A stretch of DNA of 64,000 bases from Paraglaciecola sp. T6c (lineage in GTDB: Bacteria; Pseudomonadota; Gammaproteobacteria; Enterobacterales; Alteromonadaceae): assembly GCF_000014225.1 (NCBI RefSeq), contig NC_008228.1:372001-436000 (forward strand), given 5' to 3'. Position 1 is the first letter of the stretch; the number at the start of each line of letters is the position of its first letter. Positions 51,632 to 60,192 of the stretch are shown one piece after another. The position numbers were made by a program, and so were the translations under genes. Below the pieces are notes generated by a model. It saw only the letters and a program-made list of their open reading frames with translations. It was not told where the DNA came from and did not search any database.

Positions 51632-52531
51632 ATGCAACTCACCATAAAAAAGTTTAACTTTCTTATTGCCGTTATTTTTTTCACCAGTATCTCAGTGCAA
51701 TGTTTATTTGCCTATATCGACATTATTAGCTTTGGGGGAGTGCTAATAGTGAGCTTAATGTGGATCCCCTTATTGGCGTGTTTATTAAGTGGAAAAAAAT
51801 GCATTCACTTGATGCTAAACAGTGTGAAACGTATCGATATTAAATGGATGGGGATAGGTATTTTTACTGGCTTCGTATTATTGTTCGCAGAGCAAGGCTC
51901 TTTGTATTTTGGGCGACTGGGACATCTAAACGATCAAGTGTATTTTTTAGATACAGTACGCCAACAAATCCACATAACTAATGTCGCGTTGTTGTTAGGT
52001 AACGAGCCTCAATCCTACGCTTTCTTTGCCTTTAACTTGTGTCTTACGATCACTGTTGTTGGGGTGCTAATGGCTATTTTAGTTGTGTTTCCCTTCGAGG
52101 CTTGCTGGAGAGGAGTTATCTTTCAAGAGCTATCCAATTTGGTCGGGATCCATAAGGCTCCAATCTTTGTAGGTCTGTTGATTGGACTGTGTGCCATGCC
52201 TTTAAGCCTTTTTGGTTACATTAACCCGAACTCTCCCTTACTAAGTGCTTTTATTTACATGCCGCTGTTATCCGTAGGCCTGAGTTACGTGTTAGCGGGA
52301 TTAGCAATAAATACAGTCAGTGCTTGGCCTACCGCCATTGCGTTAGGTATTTATTTCATTGGTAGTCGTAACTTGTTCTTGCTGCCCGATGATGCCGGCG
52401 CAAGTATGGCGGCTAAAGGGGTTGTTCTAGCTATAGCAACACTTTGGATCAGAAGTGCATTGATCAGCCGATTTGAACAAGCGGAGCAACAAAAAGAAGA
52501 TATAACCCACCAAGCGCAAGCTTGCTCCTAG
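51632..52531 (+). CDS. CPBP-like intramembrane protein
   Basis: 299 residues with about eight hydrophobic helices. The segment FEACWRGVIFQEL (about 151-163) resembles motif 1 of CPBP (CAAX-protease/bacteriocin-processing) proteins, normally EExxxRG; here the first glutamate is F, leaving a single E-x-x-x-R. The later histidine motifs are not evident. It could be a CPBP homologue that handles or confers immunity to the array peptides, or an inactive relative. AAGGAGGCGTAC before the ATG is one of the strongest ribosome sites in the window. Operonic with DUF6895-like protein 2. Confidence 0.55.
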   Translation: MQLTIKKFNFLIAVIFFTSISVQCLFAYIDIISFGGVLIVSLMWIPLLACLLSGKKCIHLMLNSVKRIDIKWMGIGIFTGFVLLFAEQGSLYFGRLGHLNDQVYFLDTVRQQIHITNVALLLGNEPQSYAFFAFNLCLTITVVGVLMAILVVFPFEACWRGVIFQELSNLVGIHKAPIFVGLLIGLCAMPLSLFGYINPNSPLLSAFIYMPLLSVGLSYVLAGLAINTVSAWPTAIALGIYFIGSRNLFLLPDDAGASMAAKGVVLAIATLWIRSALISRFEQAEQQKEDITHQAQACS

Positions 52532-52586
52532 CGCAAAATAAGTGGCGGGTGTGGGTATTTCAATCGGATATGTATTTTTTACGGCA

Positions 52587-52615
52587 CAACTGTCACCTGC
52601 TACTGGTGACAGTTG
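52587..52615 (+). terminator. hairpin ending the DUF6895/CPBP operon
   Basis: CAACTGTCACC-TGCTACT-GGTGACAGTTG, a perfect 11-bp stem about 55 bases after the stop. It lacks a T-run, so termination is probable rather than certain. Confidence 0.55.
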
Positions 52616-52815
52616 TCTGTGTTGCCACGCTTTCTACTTATTCATAATCTGTCTACGGCGACAAACCGGCACTCTAGTTCACCTCCAATCAGCTTTTTTA
52701 TCTGCCGCTGTATTCAGTATGATAATGCAAACTCAAAGGTTACAAATTGTGAGGTCTGGTTGATCCCGCCAAGGTTGAACTGTTAGGTTAGAGGTGAATT
52801 CTTGATGGAGGACAC

Positions 52816-53034
52816 ATGATGACATCTCATAAACAGGATCAAAATGAACATGGTATCGCGCACTTTGCCGCTTTAAAAACCGCGATTGCCAATGGCGAAG
52901 AGCAAACCGTGAAAGAGTTACTGCCCAATGGGCCGATGCAAAGTCTTGAGAAAGATTACTTGGTCGAACTGGCGGAATTAAATAATAACCGCACTATTAT
53001 CAAGCTACTGCAGGATATGCCTGCAAAAGACTAA
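52816..53034 (+). CDS. small conserved-looking protein (unknown)
   Basis: 72 residues, acidic and helical: GIAHFAALKTAIANGEEQTV, LLPNGPMQSLEKDYLVELAE and IIKLLQDMPAKD. The helix-turn-helix spacing recalls a single ankyrin-type repeat pair, but this is weak. TGGAGGACAC precedes tandem ATGs (52816 and 52819). It lies outside the peptide locus and has no partner. Probably a real gene, given the strong ribosome site and codon pattern. Confidence 0.55.
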   Translation: MMTSHKQDQNEHGIAHFAALKTAIANGEEQTVKELLPNGPMQSLEKDYLVELAELNNNRTIIKLLQDMPAKD

Positions 53035-53165
53035 CTCTGAGTACTGCACTCATGCATTTGGGTGCAGGTGTCCACTGCCTCTAATCACCAGATTAACAAA
53101 GTTGACCCACAGGCGTGAAATACTCATACTCGTTGACTTAAAGTCGCTTAGTAAAGGAGTTTCGT

Positions 53166-53966
53166 TTGACGCTAGTGCGCTTGTGTAGACTTGCCATAAT
53201 ACTTCTTGTGTTACCGCTTAACGCGAAGTTGGCGAAAGCTACCGAACTCTATGAACTTACCTTTGCGGTCAACACTCCCGGTTCTTTTCCCTATTTATAT
53301 TACGACGACCCTTCACAAACGTATAAAGGGATCGTGCCGGACTTTTTTGCAAATTTAAAACGTCGAGAACGAGTAGACGTTACCTTCGTGGATTCAAACC
53401 AACAGCGAAGTGAAACATTTGTAAAAGAAGGTAAAGTCGATTTATATCTTGCGAATGTGGGCTGGGTATCTGAGCCTAACAAGGTCATTACCAGCATACC
53501 GATTATTCAGCATAAGACCTTTTTATATAGTCTCACGCCGTTTGATGACAATTTTGACTTCGCTGTCGTTGATAGTAAGCGTGTGTGTACCCAACAAGGG
53601 TATGTTTATACTGGTTTACAAGCCTCAATCGACGCTGGGAGATTGGTCCGTTTTGAATCCTCTAGTAAAGTTACGCTGGGTTCGATGTTGGCAAAGGGCC
53701 GTTGTGATTACGCGGTGCTCAACAATTACAGTGCTAAACTGGTTTTTTCTCGCCCCGAATTCTGTGGTGTAACAATTTATCAGTCCCCAAAAGCAACTAG
53801 CACGATCCCGTTGAATATTATTATGCGCCCTGCACTACACAAGGTGAAAGCTCTCATTGATGCTGAGCTCACAGGGTTTAAAGCAAGTGGTAAGGCGACT
53901 CAATCTTTAGCAGCACATTCTTCGATTCCTCGCTTTCCAATGCAGGGTCAATGTAGCTCTGTCTAA
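53166..53966 (+). CDS. periplasmic solute-binding-like protein (SBP family 3)
   Basis: 266 residues. A signal peptide (LCRLAIILLVLPLNAKLAKA) is followed by a family-3-like binding fold: YELTFAVNTPGSFPYLYY, YKGIVPDFFANL, KEGKVDLYLANVGWV and LAKGRCDYAVLNNYSA. Such lone proteins in Alteromonadales may sense or bind amino-acid-like ligands without a cognate ABC transporter. A TTG start is chosen because AAAGGAG lies 5 bases before it and the signal peptide begins there. Confidence 0.75.
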   Translation: MTLVRLCRLAIILLVLPLNAKLAKATELYELTFAVNTPGSFPYLYYDDPSQTYKGIVPDFFANLKRRERVDVTFVDSNQQRSETFVKEGKVDLYLANVGWVSEPNKVITSIPIIQHKTFLYSLTPFDDNFDFAVVDSKRVCTQQGYVYTGLQASIDAGRLVRFESSSKVTLGSMLAKGRCDYAVLNNYSAKLVFSRPEFCGVTIYQSPKATSTIPLNIIMRPALHKVKALIDAELTGFKASGKATQSLAAHSSIPRFPMQGQCSSV

Positions 53967-54067
53967 CGAAGCCATATTTTTTAATAAATATTGAAACTGC
54001 GCACCTTTGCTATTGCGCTACGCAAGCATTGGCCACATATTAAGCATTCTAATTTGGAGTGTGAAAT

Positions 54068-54940
54068 ATGTTTCGAATACTAATGTTTTTAGCCACTAAC
54101 ATTGCCGTTATGGTATTGATTAGTTTGGTCTTTAGCCTGTTTGGTTTTCAAGGTTTGTTAGCACAAAACGGGGTTGATTTAGACTTGCAGGCTCTGCTTG
54201 TTTACTCGGCCGTTATTGGCTTTAGTGGCTCGATCATCTCCTTGTTAATCTCAAAGTTTATGGCCAAGCGCAGTATGAATGTGCATGTGCTTGAGCATCC
54301 TGAAAATGACACTGAACGTTGGTTACTACGCACGGTTGAGCGCCAAGCAGAACAAGCGAATATCGGCATGCCTGAGGTGGGTATATTCGTGCACGCAAGC
54401 CCCAATGCCTTTGCCACTGGGTGGAACAAAAACAATGCATTAGTGGCAGTCAGTACCGGCTTACTTGAAAACATGACCCAAAGCGAAGTTGAAGCTGTGC
54501 TAGCTCACGAAATTAGCCATGTTGCCAACGGCGATATGGTAACCATGACCCTAATCCAGGGCGTGCTGAATACCTTTGTGGTGTTTTTGTCGCGGGTTAT
54601 CGGCCATGTGGTAGACCGAGTCGTGTTTAAAGTCGAACGGGGTCACGGGCCAGCGTTTTGGATAGTGTCGATTATCAGCCAAGTAATACTCGGCATCTTA
54701 GCATCGATGATCGTAATGTGGTTTTCACGTTACCGTGAATTTAGAGCCGATGCTGGCGGTGCAAGTATCGCGGGGCGCAACAATATGATTGCTGCACTTA
54801 AGCGTTTAAAGCAAAACCAAGATGCGCCGCCCATGCCAGAGGAAATGGCTGCGTTTGCCATTAGTGCAGGCAAGGTGCAAAAGTTGTTTTCCAGCCACCC
54901 TCCGCTGGACAAACGCATAGAGGCACTGCAGAAAGGTTAG
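54068..54940 (+). CDS. htpX: membrane zinc protease HtpX
   Basis: 290 residues. Two N-terminal helices (FRILMFLATNIAVMVLI; LLVYSAVIGFSGSIISLLI), the M48 zinc motif VLAHEISHVANGDM, two more helices, and the third ligand in REFRADAGGA. It degrades misfolded inner-membrane proteins and is heat/envelope-stress regulated in E. coli. The C-terminal SSHPPLDKRIEAL is typical. Its stop overlaps the convergent cyclase gene by 4 bases. Confidence 0.96.
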   Translation: MFRILMFLATNIAVMVLISLVFSLFGFQGLLAQNGVDLDLQALLVYSAVIGFSGSIISLLISKFMAKRSMNVHVLEHPENDTERWLLRTVERQAEQANIGMPEVGIFVHASPNAFATGWNKNNALVAVSTGLLENMTQSEVEAVLAHEISHVANGDMVTMTLIQGVLNTFVVFLSRVIGHVVDRVVFKVERGHGPAFWIVSIISQVILGILASMIVMWFSRYREFRADAGGASIAGRNNMIAALKRLKQNQDAPPMPEEMAAFAISAGKVQKLFSSHPPLDKRIEALQKG

Positions 54941-55623
54941 TTATTACTCTTTTCAATTTGCACAAATGCCCTAACAGGAAAGGTGCCGACACCGGTTATT
55001 TTAGGCGGCACCGCATAAAAACGTGCACCCTGGGTGGGCACTTTATCCAAATTGGTAAGGTGCTCGCAAATCAGTACGTTATTCGCCAATAGCAAGCTGT
55101 GTACTGGGCGTTTTCGGCCGCGGGTATCATCAATATTGTGTGAATCAATGCCCACCAATTTGGCGCCGTTATCAAGTAGCCACTGCGCAGCTTCTTCAGT
55201 CAAATAAGCATGGTTTTCAAAGTATTGCTCGCTGTTCCAATGCTTGCTCCAATTGGTATTAATAAGCACGGCCTTATCTGCCACATCTGTCTCTTTGAAA
55301 AAGTGCAGGCCAATCTCGATGTTATCTTTTGCATCAATCACCACGGTGGGTAAATCAGCCAACAGCGCTAACGACACTTGTGCAAGGTCGTCACCATCAG
55401 CGGCAAAATGAAAAGGTGTGTCGATATAGGTGCCGGTATTACTAACCATTTCGATTTTGCCGATTTGCACTTGATAGTCATCACCGTAAACCTTTTTCGA
55501 TTCTTCGCGGCTTAGGTAGTCGCACATAATGGGCGCAGGTAAACCTTTGTACGTGATTAAGCCGTCGTATATGCGATGGCTCAAATCGATAAAGGTACGT
55601 TTGTTAGATCGAGGGTCAGTCAA
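54937..55623 (-). CDS. cyclase family (kynurenine-formamidase-like) protein
   Basis: 228 residues. DLSHRIYDGLITYKG at the N-terminus, NTGTYIDTPFHFAADG, ALLADLPTVVIDA, then YLTEEAAQWLLDNGAKLVGIDSHNID and VLICEHLTNLDKVP. The usual metal motif HxGTHxDxPxH is altered here to NTGTYIDTPFH, losing two histidines, as in a branch of the family whose activity is unknown. Possible metal-dependent amide or lactone hydrolase. Monocistronic. Confidence 0.8.
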   Translation of the reverse strand: MTDPRSNKRTFIDLSHRIYDGLITYKGLPAPIMCDYLSREESKKVYGDDYQVQIGKIEMVSNTGTYIDTPFHFAADGDDLAQVSLALLADLPTVVIDAKDNIEIGLHFFKETDVADKAVLINTNWSKHWNSEQYFENHAYLTEEAAQWLLDNGAKLVGIDSHNIDDTRGRKRPVHSLLLANNVLICEHLTNLDKVPTQGARFYAVPPKITGVGTFPVRAFVQIEKSNN

Positions 55624-55749
55624 TGAGACTCCTTAGGCGGGCTAAAACCGGAAATGACAAAGTGTTCAACTTAGCATTAATTTGGGTTTTTAAAGCAAAA
55701 TTCTTTATACTCCGCGCGAAATACATCCCCTAAAATAACAGGCAGTAAC

Positions 55750-56931
55750 GTGAAGAAAGTAGACGTAGTCGTCATAGGTGCAGGTGCCGCAGGTTTATTT
55801 TGCGCAGCGCAAGCGGGCAAACGTGGGCGTAGTGTGGCAGTACTCGACCATGCTAAGCGCATCGGTGGCAAAATTCTAATGTCTGGCGGTGGTCGCTGTA
55901 ACTTCACCAATATGTATGCCTCCCATGAGAACTTTCTTTGTGATAACAAGCACTTCTGTAAATCAGCCTTGAGCCAATATACTCAATGGGATTTTATCAG
56001 TCTGGTGGCCGAATACGGCATTGCCTACCATGAAAAAACCTTGGGTCAGTTGTTTTGTGATGACAGCGCTAAAGACATTCTCAACATGCTATTGAGCGAG
56101 TGTGATAAAGCAGGCGCGACAGTCACCAATCAATGTGATGTGCTGCAAATCGATAAAACAGATGCTGGCTTTACCTTGCAAACCAGTAAAGGTGAATACC
56201 AATGTGAATCGCTGGTTATTGCCACCGGCGGACTTTCTATGCCGAAGCTGGGTGCCAGTCCTTTTGGATACAAAGTCGCTGAGCAATTTGGTTTAGCCGT
56301 TAAACCGACTCGCGCTGGCTTGGTGCCGTTCACGTTGCATGAACAAGATAAGAGTGTACTCGCCGAGCTAAGCGGTATTTCCCTTGATGCTAGCGCTAGT
56401 TGTAATGACTCTAGCTTTAATGAAAATATCTTATTTACCCACAGAGGCTTAAGTGGCCCAGCCGTGCTGCAAATATCCTCTTTTTGGGAGCCAGGCCAAG
56501 CCGTAGATTTCGACTTGTACCCCAACGGCGACCTGCATGAGGAGCTGCAAAAAGCTCAACAAAGTCAGCCGGATGTGCTGCTTAGTAATGCCCTAGCGGC
56601 GTTTTACCCCAAACGTTATGTACAAACTGTGCTGCCGTACTTAAGCATTGAGAATAAGCCCCTAAAACAGTACCAAGGTAAGAGCCTAAATGACGTTGCA
56701 CAAGCCTTTCATCAATGGCAGTTAAAACCCAATGGCACTGAAGGCTATCGCACCGCAGAAGTTACGCTCGGCGGCGTAGACACCGATTCTCTATCATCAA
56801 AAACCATGGAAGCTAAAGATGTGAAAGGCCTGTACTTCATCGGCGAAGTCATGGACGTTACAGGCTGGTTAGGGGGCTATAACTTCCAATGGGCTTGGTC
56901 GTCAGGTTTTGTGGCAGGGCAGGTGGTTTGA
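55750..56931 (+). CDS. HI0933/YhiN-type NAD(P)/FAD-dependent oxidoreductase
   Basis: 393 residues. FAD-binding start VVVIGAGAAGLFCAAQAG, GGKILMSGGGRCNFTNM (the family signature), LVIATGGLSMPKLGASPFGY, LFTHRGLSGPAVLQIS, and the C-terminal FIGEVMDVTGWLGGYNFQWA. A conserved flavoprotein of unknown substrate. It starts with GTG at 55750, the only start ahead of the FAD motif. Stands alone. Confidence 0.92.
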   Translation: MKKVDVVVIGAGAAGLFCAAQAGKRGRSVAVLDHAKRIGGKILMSGGGRCNFTNMYASHENFLCDNKHFCKSALSQYTQWDFISLVAEYGIAYHEKTLGQLFCDDSAKDILNMLLSECDKAGATVTNQCDVLQIDKTDAGFTLQTSKGEYQCESLVIATGGLSMPKLGASPFGYKVAEQFGLAVKPTRAGLVPFTLHEQDKSVLAELSGISLDASASCNDSSFNENILFTHRGLSGPAVLQISSFWEPGQAVDFDLYPNGDLHEELQKAQQSQPDVLLSNALAAFYPKRYVQTVLPYLSIENKPLKQYQGKSLNDVAQAFHQWQLKPNGTEGYRTAEVTLGGVDTDSLSSKTMEAKDVKGLYFIGEVMDVTGWLGGYNFQWAWSSGFVAGQVV

Positions 56932-57708
56932 TGTTTTCAAGCGATGTTTAAAATTGGGTTAGCTGAGATGCCTTTGTTACTAACCCATTTTAGCCAACCA
57001 TAATGACGCATCTTTTTTGTTGTTGAAGCGTCGTATAACAACATCGTTTTTTACCGTCTAAACTGATTTGTTGAGTAAGTACTCTTTAAGTACATTGGTA
57101 CTGAGTGCTTCTGCAGCGGCGCATATCCCTTGGCTTACACACCAACCAATGACACGTTTTACTTTAGATTCAACCGATGGCATGCTGATCTCTCAATGTT
57201 CAAATCATAGTAGTTTGGCAAATTTATCACTCTCAATATTAGGAATGACTTTGTGTATCTCCCTTTCGAATTTTAGAGCTGTTTGTTCTGACCACTGACC
57301 TAGATTGTCTATTTTTACTACATTTCCATTTGTTCTTATCCAAAAATTTGCCGCCATAAATCCCAACGTCAATTAACTTCCTATCGGACTATAAGACAAT
57401 ATCCTTAATCACTCAGGTGCTTCAACAAACTCCTTCACACATAAAACTGTGCGGTTTCATTTTTCTTCACTAATAAACGTTTCACAGAAAAAATTAAACA
57501 CTCGACTGTTTCACAATACGAAACGAGTGTATTGATTGGCGGTTGAAGCCAGCGTAATGTCCGTTTGTGAATTTTATGTAACTCAGCTGTAATTTTTTTG
57601 GTTGAGGAAAACGGTAGCGCCAAATTGGGTGAGTCACTTGGACGCTATTTTAAGAATGAATAAAAAATTGATCTTCAACTTAATAATAAAATCCAAGGAG
57701 AACACACG
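56932..57708. other. intergenic region with small pseudogene
   Basis: About 780 bases without an intact gene. It contains the broken minus-strand gene at 57058-57357, a hairpin with arms CACTC/GAGTG and GTTTC/GAAAC (57501-57531), and the A+T-rich leader of the TonB receptor. A plus-strand open frame at 57068-57298 is the shadow of the pseudogene. Confidence 0.55.
57058..57357 (-). pseudogene. small STAS/DUF-like gene with two in-frame TGA codons
   Basis: Read as 100 codons it gives MAANFWIRTNGNVVKIDNLG, QWSEQTALKFEREIHKVI and FAKLL, TGA, FEH, TGA, EISMPSVESKVKRVIGWC, and a C-terminal ALSTNVLKEYLLNKSV. The whole resembles a family of ~100-120-residue marine proteins (W near the N-terminus, a P-x-V-E helix, W-C-x-x-x-G) that I cannot name with confidence. 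The two stops (57205-57207 and 57193-57195) are in frame and four codons apart, the second where tryptophan is expected. Most simply a pseudogene; no SECIS-like structure was recognised. Confidence 0.55.
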
Positions 57709-60060
57709 GTGAAAGCCCAATTTAAATTATTATTGTTAGCTACATCTATAGCCAGCGTTTTTAATCCTTTATCCCTTAATGCGCAAGAAAAAAGCACGGA
57801 TACTAAACAAGAAATAACTGAAACAGAAGAGTCACAAGGCATTGAAGTGATAATGGTTTCTGCGACTAAGCGGTCTGAGAGCGTGCAAGATATTCCACTT
57901 TCAGTCACCGCTTTTTCGCAGCAACAACTTGATATCAAAGGTGCTTCATCGCTTACGGGCATTCAAGAGTCTACACCCAATCTAAATTTCTCGGTGCAAT
58001 CAGCTGGGCAAAACGTGGCGCGCGTTACATTGCGTGGTGTCGGTACTGAAACCTTAGTCGGTGGCGGAGACCCCGGCGTTGCGCTGCACATTGACGGCAT
58101 TTACGTTGGGCGAAATTCAGCGGCTGCCGCTGACGTATTTGATGTAGACAGACTAGAAGTGTTGCGCGGTCCGCAGGGCACTCTATATGGACGAAATGCC
58201 ACGGGTGGCTCTGTCAATATCATTACTAAAAAGCCAACTGACGAGCTTGAAGGCTCAGCTGATTTAACCTACGGCAACTACAACGAAGCGCGCGTACGCG
58301 GCGTAATCAATGTGCCCTTGAGTGACAACCTGTATTCGCGCATAACTATGCTGTCAGAGAGTCACGATGGTTATATTAAAAATTTATATGAAGGCGGCCG
58401 AGATGTGGACGATAAAGACAGCCAGAGCGGTCGCGCACAGCTACTTTATTTAGCCGACTCTGGGGATGAATATTTACTTAGAGGCTACTACTCAAAAACT
58501 GGAGGCGCAGGCCCAGGTTCGCAATATTTAGGCACGGATATAAACACAGAAAACGGCTATCCCTCGGCGTATCTAATTGGGGTGTCTAGTGCAGGAGTCG
58601 GTGGTGCTGTATTAGCGGACGCATTTGGATTGGCGACCACGGCGACAGGAGACTCAGTTTTACCATTACCTACAGATCTTCACGAAGTCAGAAAAGATGC
58701 TCCTGAGTTTACTGATACCTTAATTCAGGGGATTGATTTTGATGCTAGCATCAATCTTTCCGACACCTTATTGCTTAAATCTATTACCTCTTATCAAACC
58801 AATGATAATCAGATATTAGTAGATGCGGACAGCTCAGAGTTACCCCTTGAAACTCGTAACCGTAACAACATGGCTAAACAATACAGCCAAGAATTCAATT
58901 TAATTTCTCAAACTCTTGGCCCTTTTCAATGGATATTAGGTGCCTACTATTACCATGAAGAATTAACCGAGCGCTTTGAAGTCATTACCCCTTCTGGGCT
59001 AGTGCCTATCGATACACAATTAGGCGAAGGGGCTGTCGCTGGAGGGGGCGGCATAACACAGTTACGTATTGCCAGCCATGAGGTTGATTCAACAGCGTTA
59101 TTTGCTCAGCTTTCTTATGAGTTAAATGATGAGTGGTCGGTAACAGGCGGGCTACGCTACACCCGCGACGAAAAAACACAATCCAGGGAAATAGGCGGCC
59201 AGGTCGATATTACTAACAATGTTCAGTTTTTGAGCGGTGATATCGGGCCATTAGGGCCTGACAGCGGGACCACTTCTTTTACCGAACCGACGTATCGTAT
59301 CAGTACTGATTATGAACTGAGCCCAGACAATTTGTTATTTGCTAGCTATGCCCATGGTTATAAATCGGGAGGTTATGATCTCAACGGTGGTGAGGTTACA
59401 GATGAAGGTGAGCAAGTGCCTTACGAGCCTGAGTTTGTTAACGCGATTGAAATAGGCTCGAAGAACAAGTTCTTCAATAACAAGATGATACTCAACTTAA
59501 CGGCTTTTCGTTATGACTATGAAGACTTACAGGTGTTTCGACTGTTAGCAACCGGGCCGGTTACCGATAACGCAGCCCAGTCAACGATCCAAGGTGTTGA
59601 GCTGGAGCTCAAAATTGAGCCCACAGATAATGTTAAGTTTGATGGCTCAGTAGGCTATTTGGATGCCACATACGATGAGTATTCTATTGATATCCCGCCA
59701 ACTGACTTTTCCGGTAATCGCTTGAACTACGCCCCTGAATGGACCGGCCACATGGGCGCAGAATATGTAAAAACCATAGGTGAGGGCGACCTAATTACTC
59801 GAGTTGATTGGTCATACCGTTCAGACACTTACTTCGACCGTGCAAACACGGACCTAGACATGCAAGAAGCTTATAGCTTGTTCAACGCGCGCGTACGTTA
59901 TGACACCGAGAAATACTACATCGATCTGTGGGCTAAAAACCTAACCAACGAAGACTACGTGACGGGTCAGGTGATCAACCCGCCATTTACCTGTGGTTGT
60001 CGTACGGTGAACGTGGGGGCGCCTAGAACGTATGGGGTCACAGTCGGCGCGCGTTTCTAG
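57709..60060 (+). CDS. TonB-dependent outer-membrane receptor
   Basis: 783 residues. Signal peptide (LLLLATSIASVFNPLSLNAQ), TonB box GIEVIMVSATKR, and a plug domain with QDIPLSVTAFSQQQL, VTLRGVGTE, DRLEVLRGPQGTLYGRNATGG (quoted in part) and SVNIITKKP; the barrel ends in YGVTVGARF. It belongs to the large marine/sphingomonad type of receptor whose ligands range from siderophores to sugars and aromatics. GTG start after AAGGAGAACACACG. The ferric-reductase-like gene follows after ~130 bases, so it probably supplies the substrate of this operon. Confidence 0.9.
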   Translation: MKAQFKLLLLATSIASVFNPLSLNAQEKSTDTKQEITETEESQGIEVIMVSATKRSESVQDIPLSVTAFSQQQLDIKGASSLTGIQESTPNLNFSVQSAGQNVARVTLRGVGTETLVGGGDPGVALHIDGIYVGRNSAAAADVFDVDRLEVLRGPQGTLYGRNATGGSVNIITKKPTDELEGSADLTYGNYNEARVRGVINVPLSDNLYSRITMLSESHDGYIKNLYEGGRDVDDKDSQSGRAQLLYLADSGDEYLLRGYYSKTGGAGPGSQYLGTDINTENGYPSAYLIGVSSAGVGGAVLADAFGLATTATGDSVLPLPTDLHEVRKDAPEFTDTLIQGIDFDASINLSDTLLLKSITSYQTNDNQILVDADSSELPLETRNRNNMAKQYSQEFNLISQTLGPFQWILGAYYYHEELTERFEVITPSGLVPIDTQLGEGAVAGGGGITQLRIASHEVDSTALFAQLSYELNDEWSVTGGLRYTRDEKTQSREIGGQVDITNNVQFLSGDIGPLGPDSGTTSFTEPTYRISTDYELSPDNLLFASYAHGYKSGGYDLNGGEVTDEGEQVPYEPEFVNAIEIGSKNKFFNNKMILNLTAFRYDYEDLQVFRLLATGPVTDNAAQSTIQGVELELKIEPTDNVKFDGSVGYLDATYDEYSIDIPPTDFSGNRLNYAPEWTGHMGAEYVKTIGEGDLITRVDWSYRSDTYFDRANTDLDMQEAYSLFNARVRYDTEKYYIDLWAKNLTNEDYVTGQVINPPFTCGCRTVNVGAPRTYGVTVGARF

Positions 60061-60192
60061 CTCGGCATGAATTAGGTTTAGCGGGCGTTTCATTGCGCTA
60101 GCGGGTTACAGTCTATTTACCTTTAGGACTGTGCTCGCCTTAATAAATTGCCAAATCCGATGTTAAAAACACCTTTGAAAATAGGTATTCAA

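Noticed and set aside
52542-52763. Open frame of 73 codons after the CPBP-like gene
   Set aside because: It spans the terminator hairpin, lacks a ribosome site and has no recognisable composition; treated as untranslated.
57068-57298. Plus-strand open frame of 76 codons
   Set aside because: It is antisense to the better supported minus-strand pseudogene, which shows family-like sequence in one frame on both sides of the stops.
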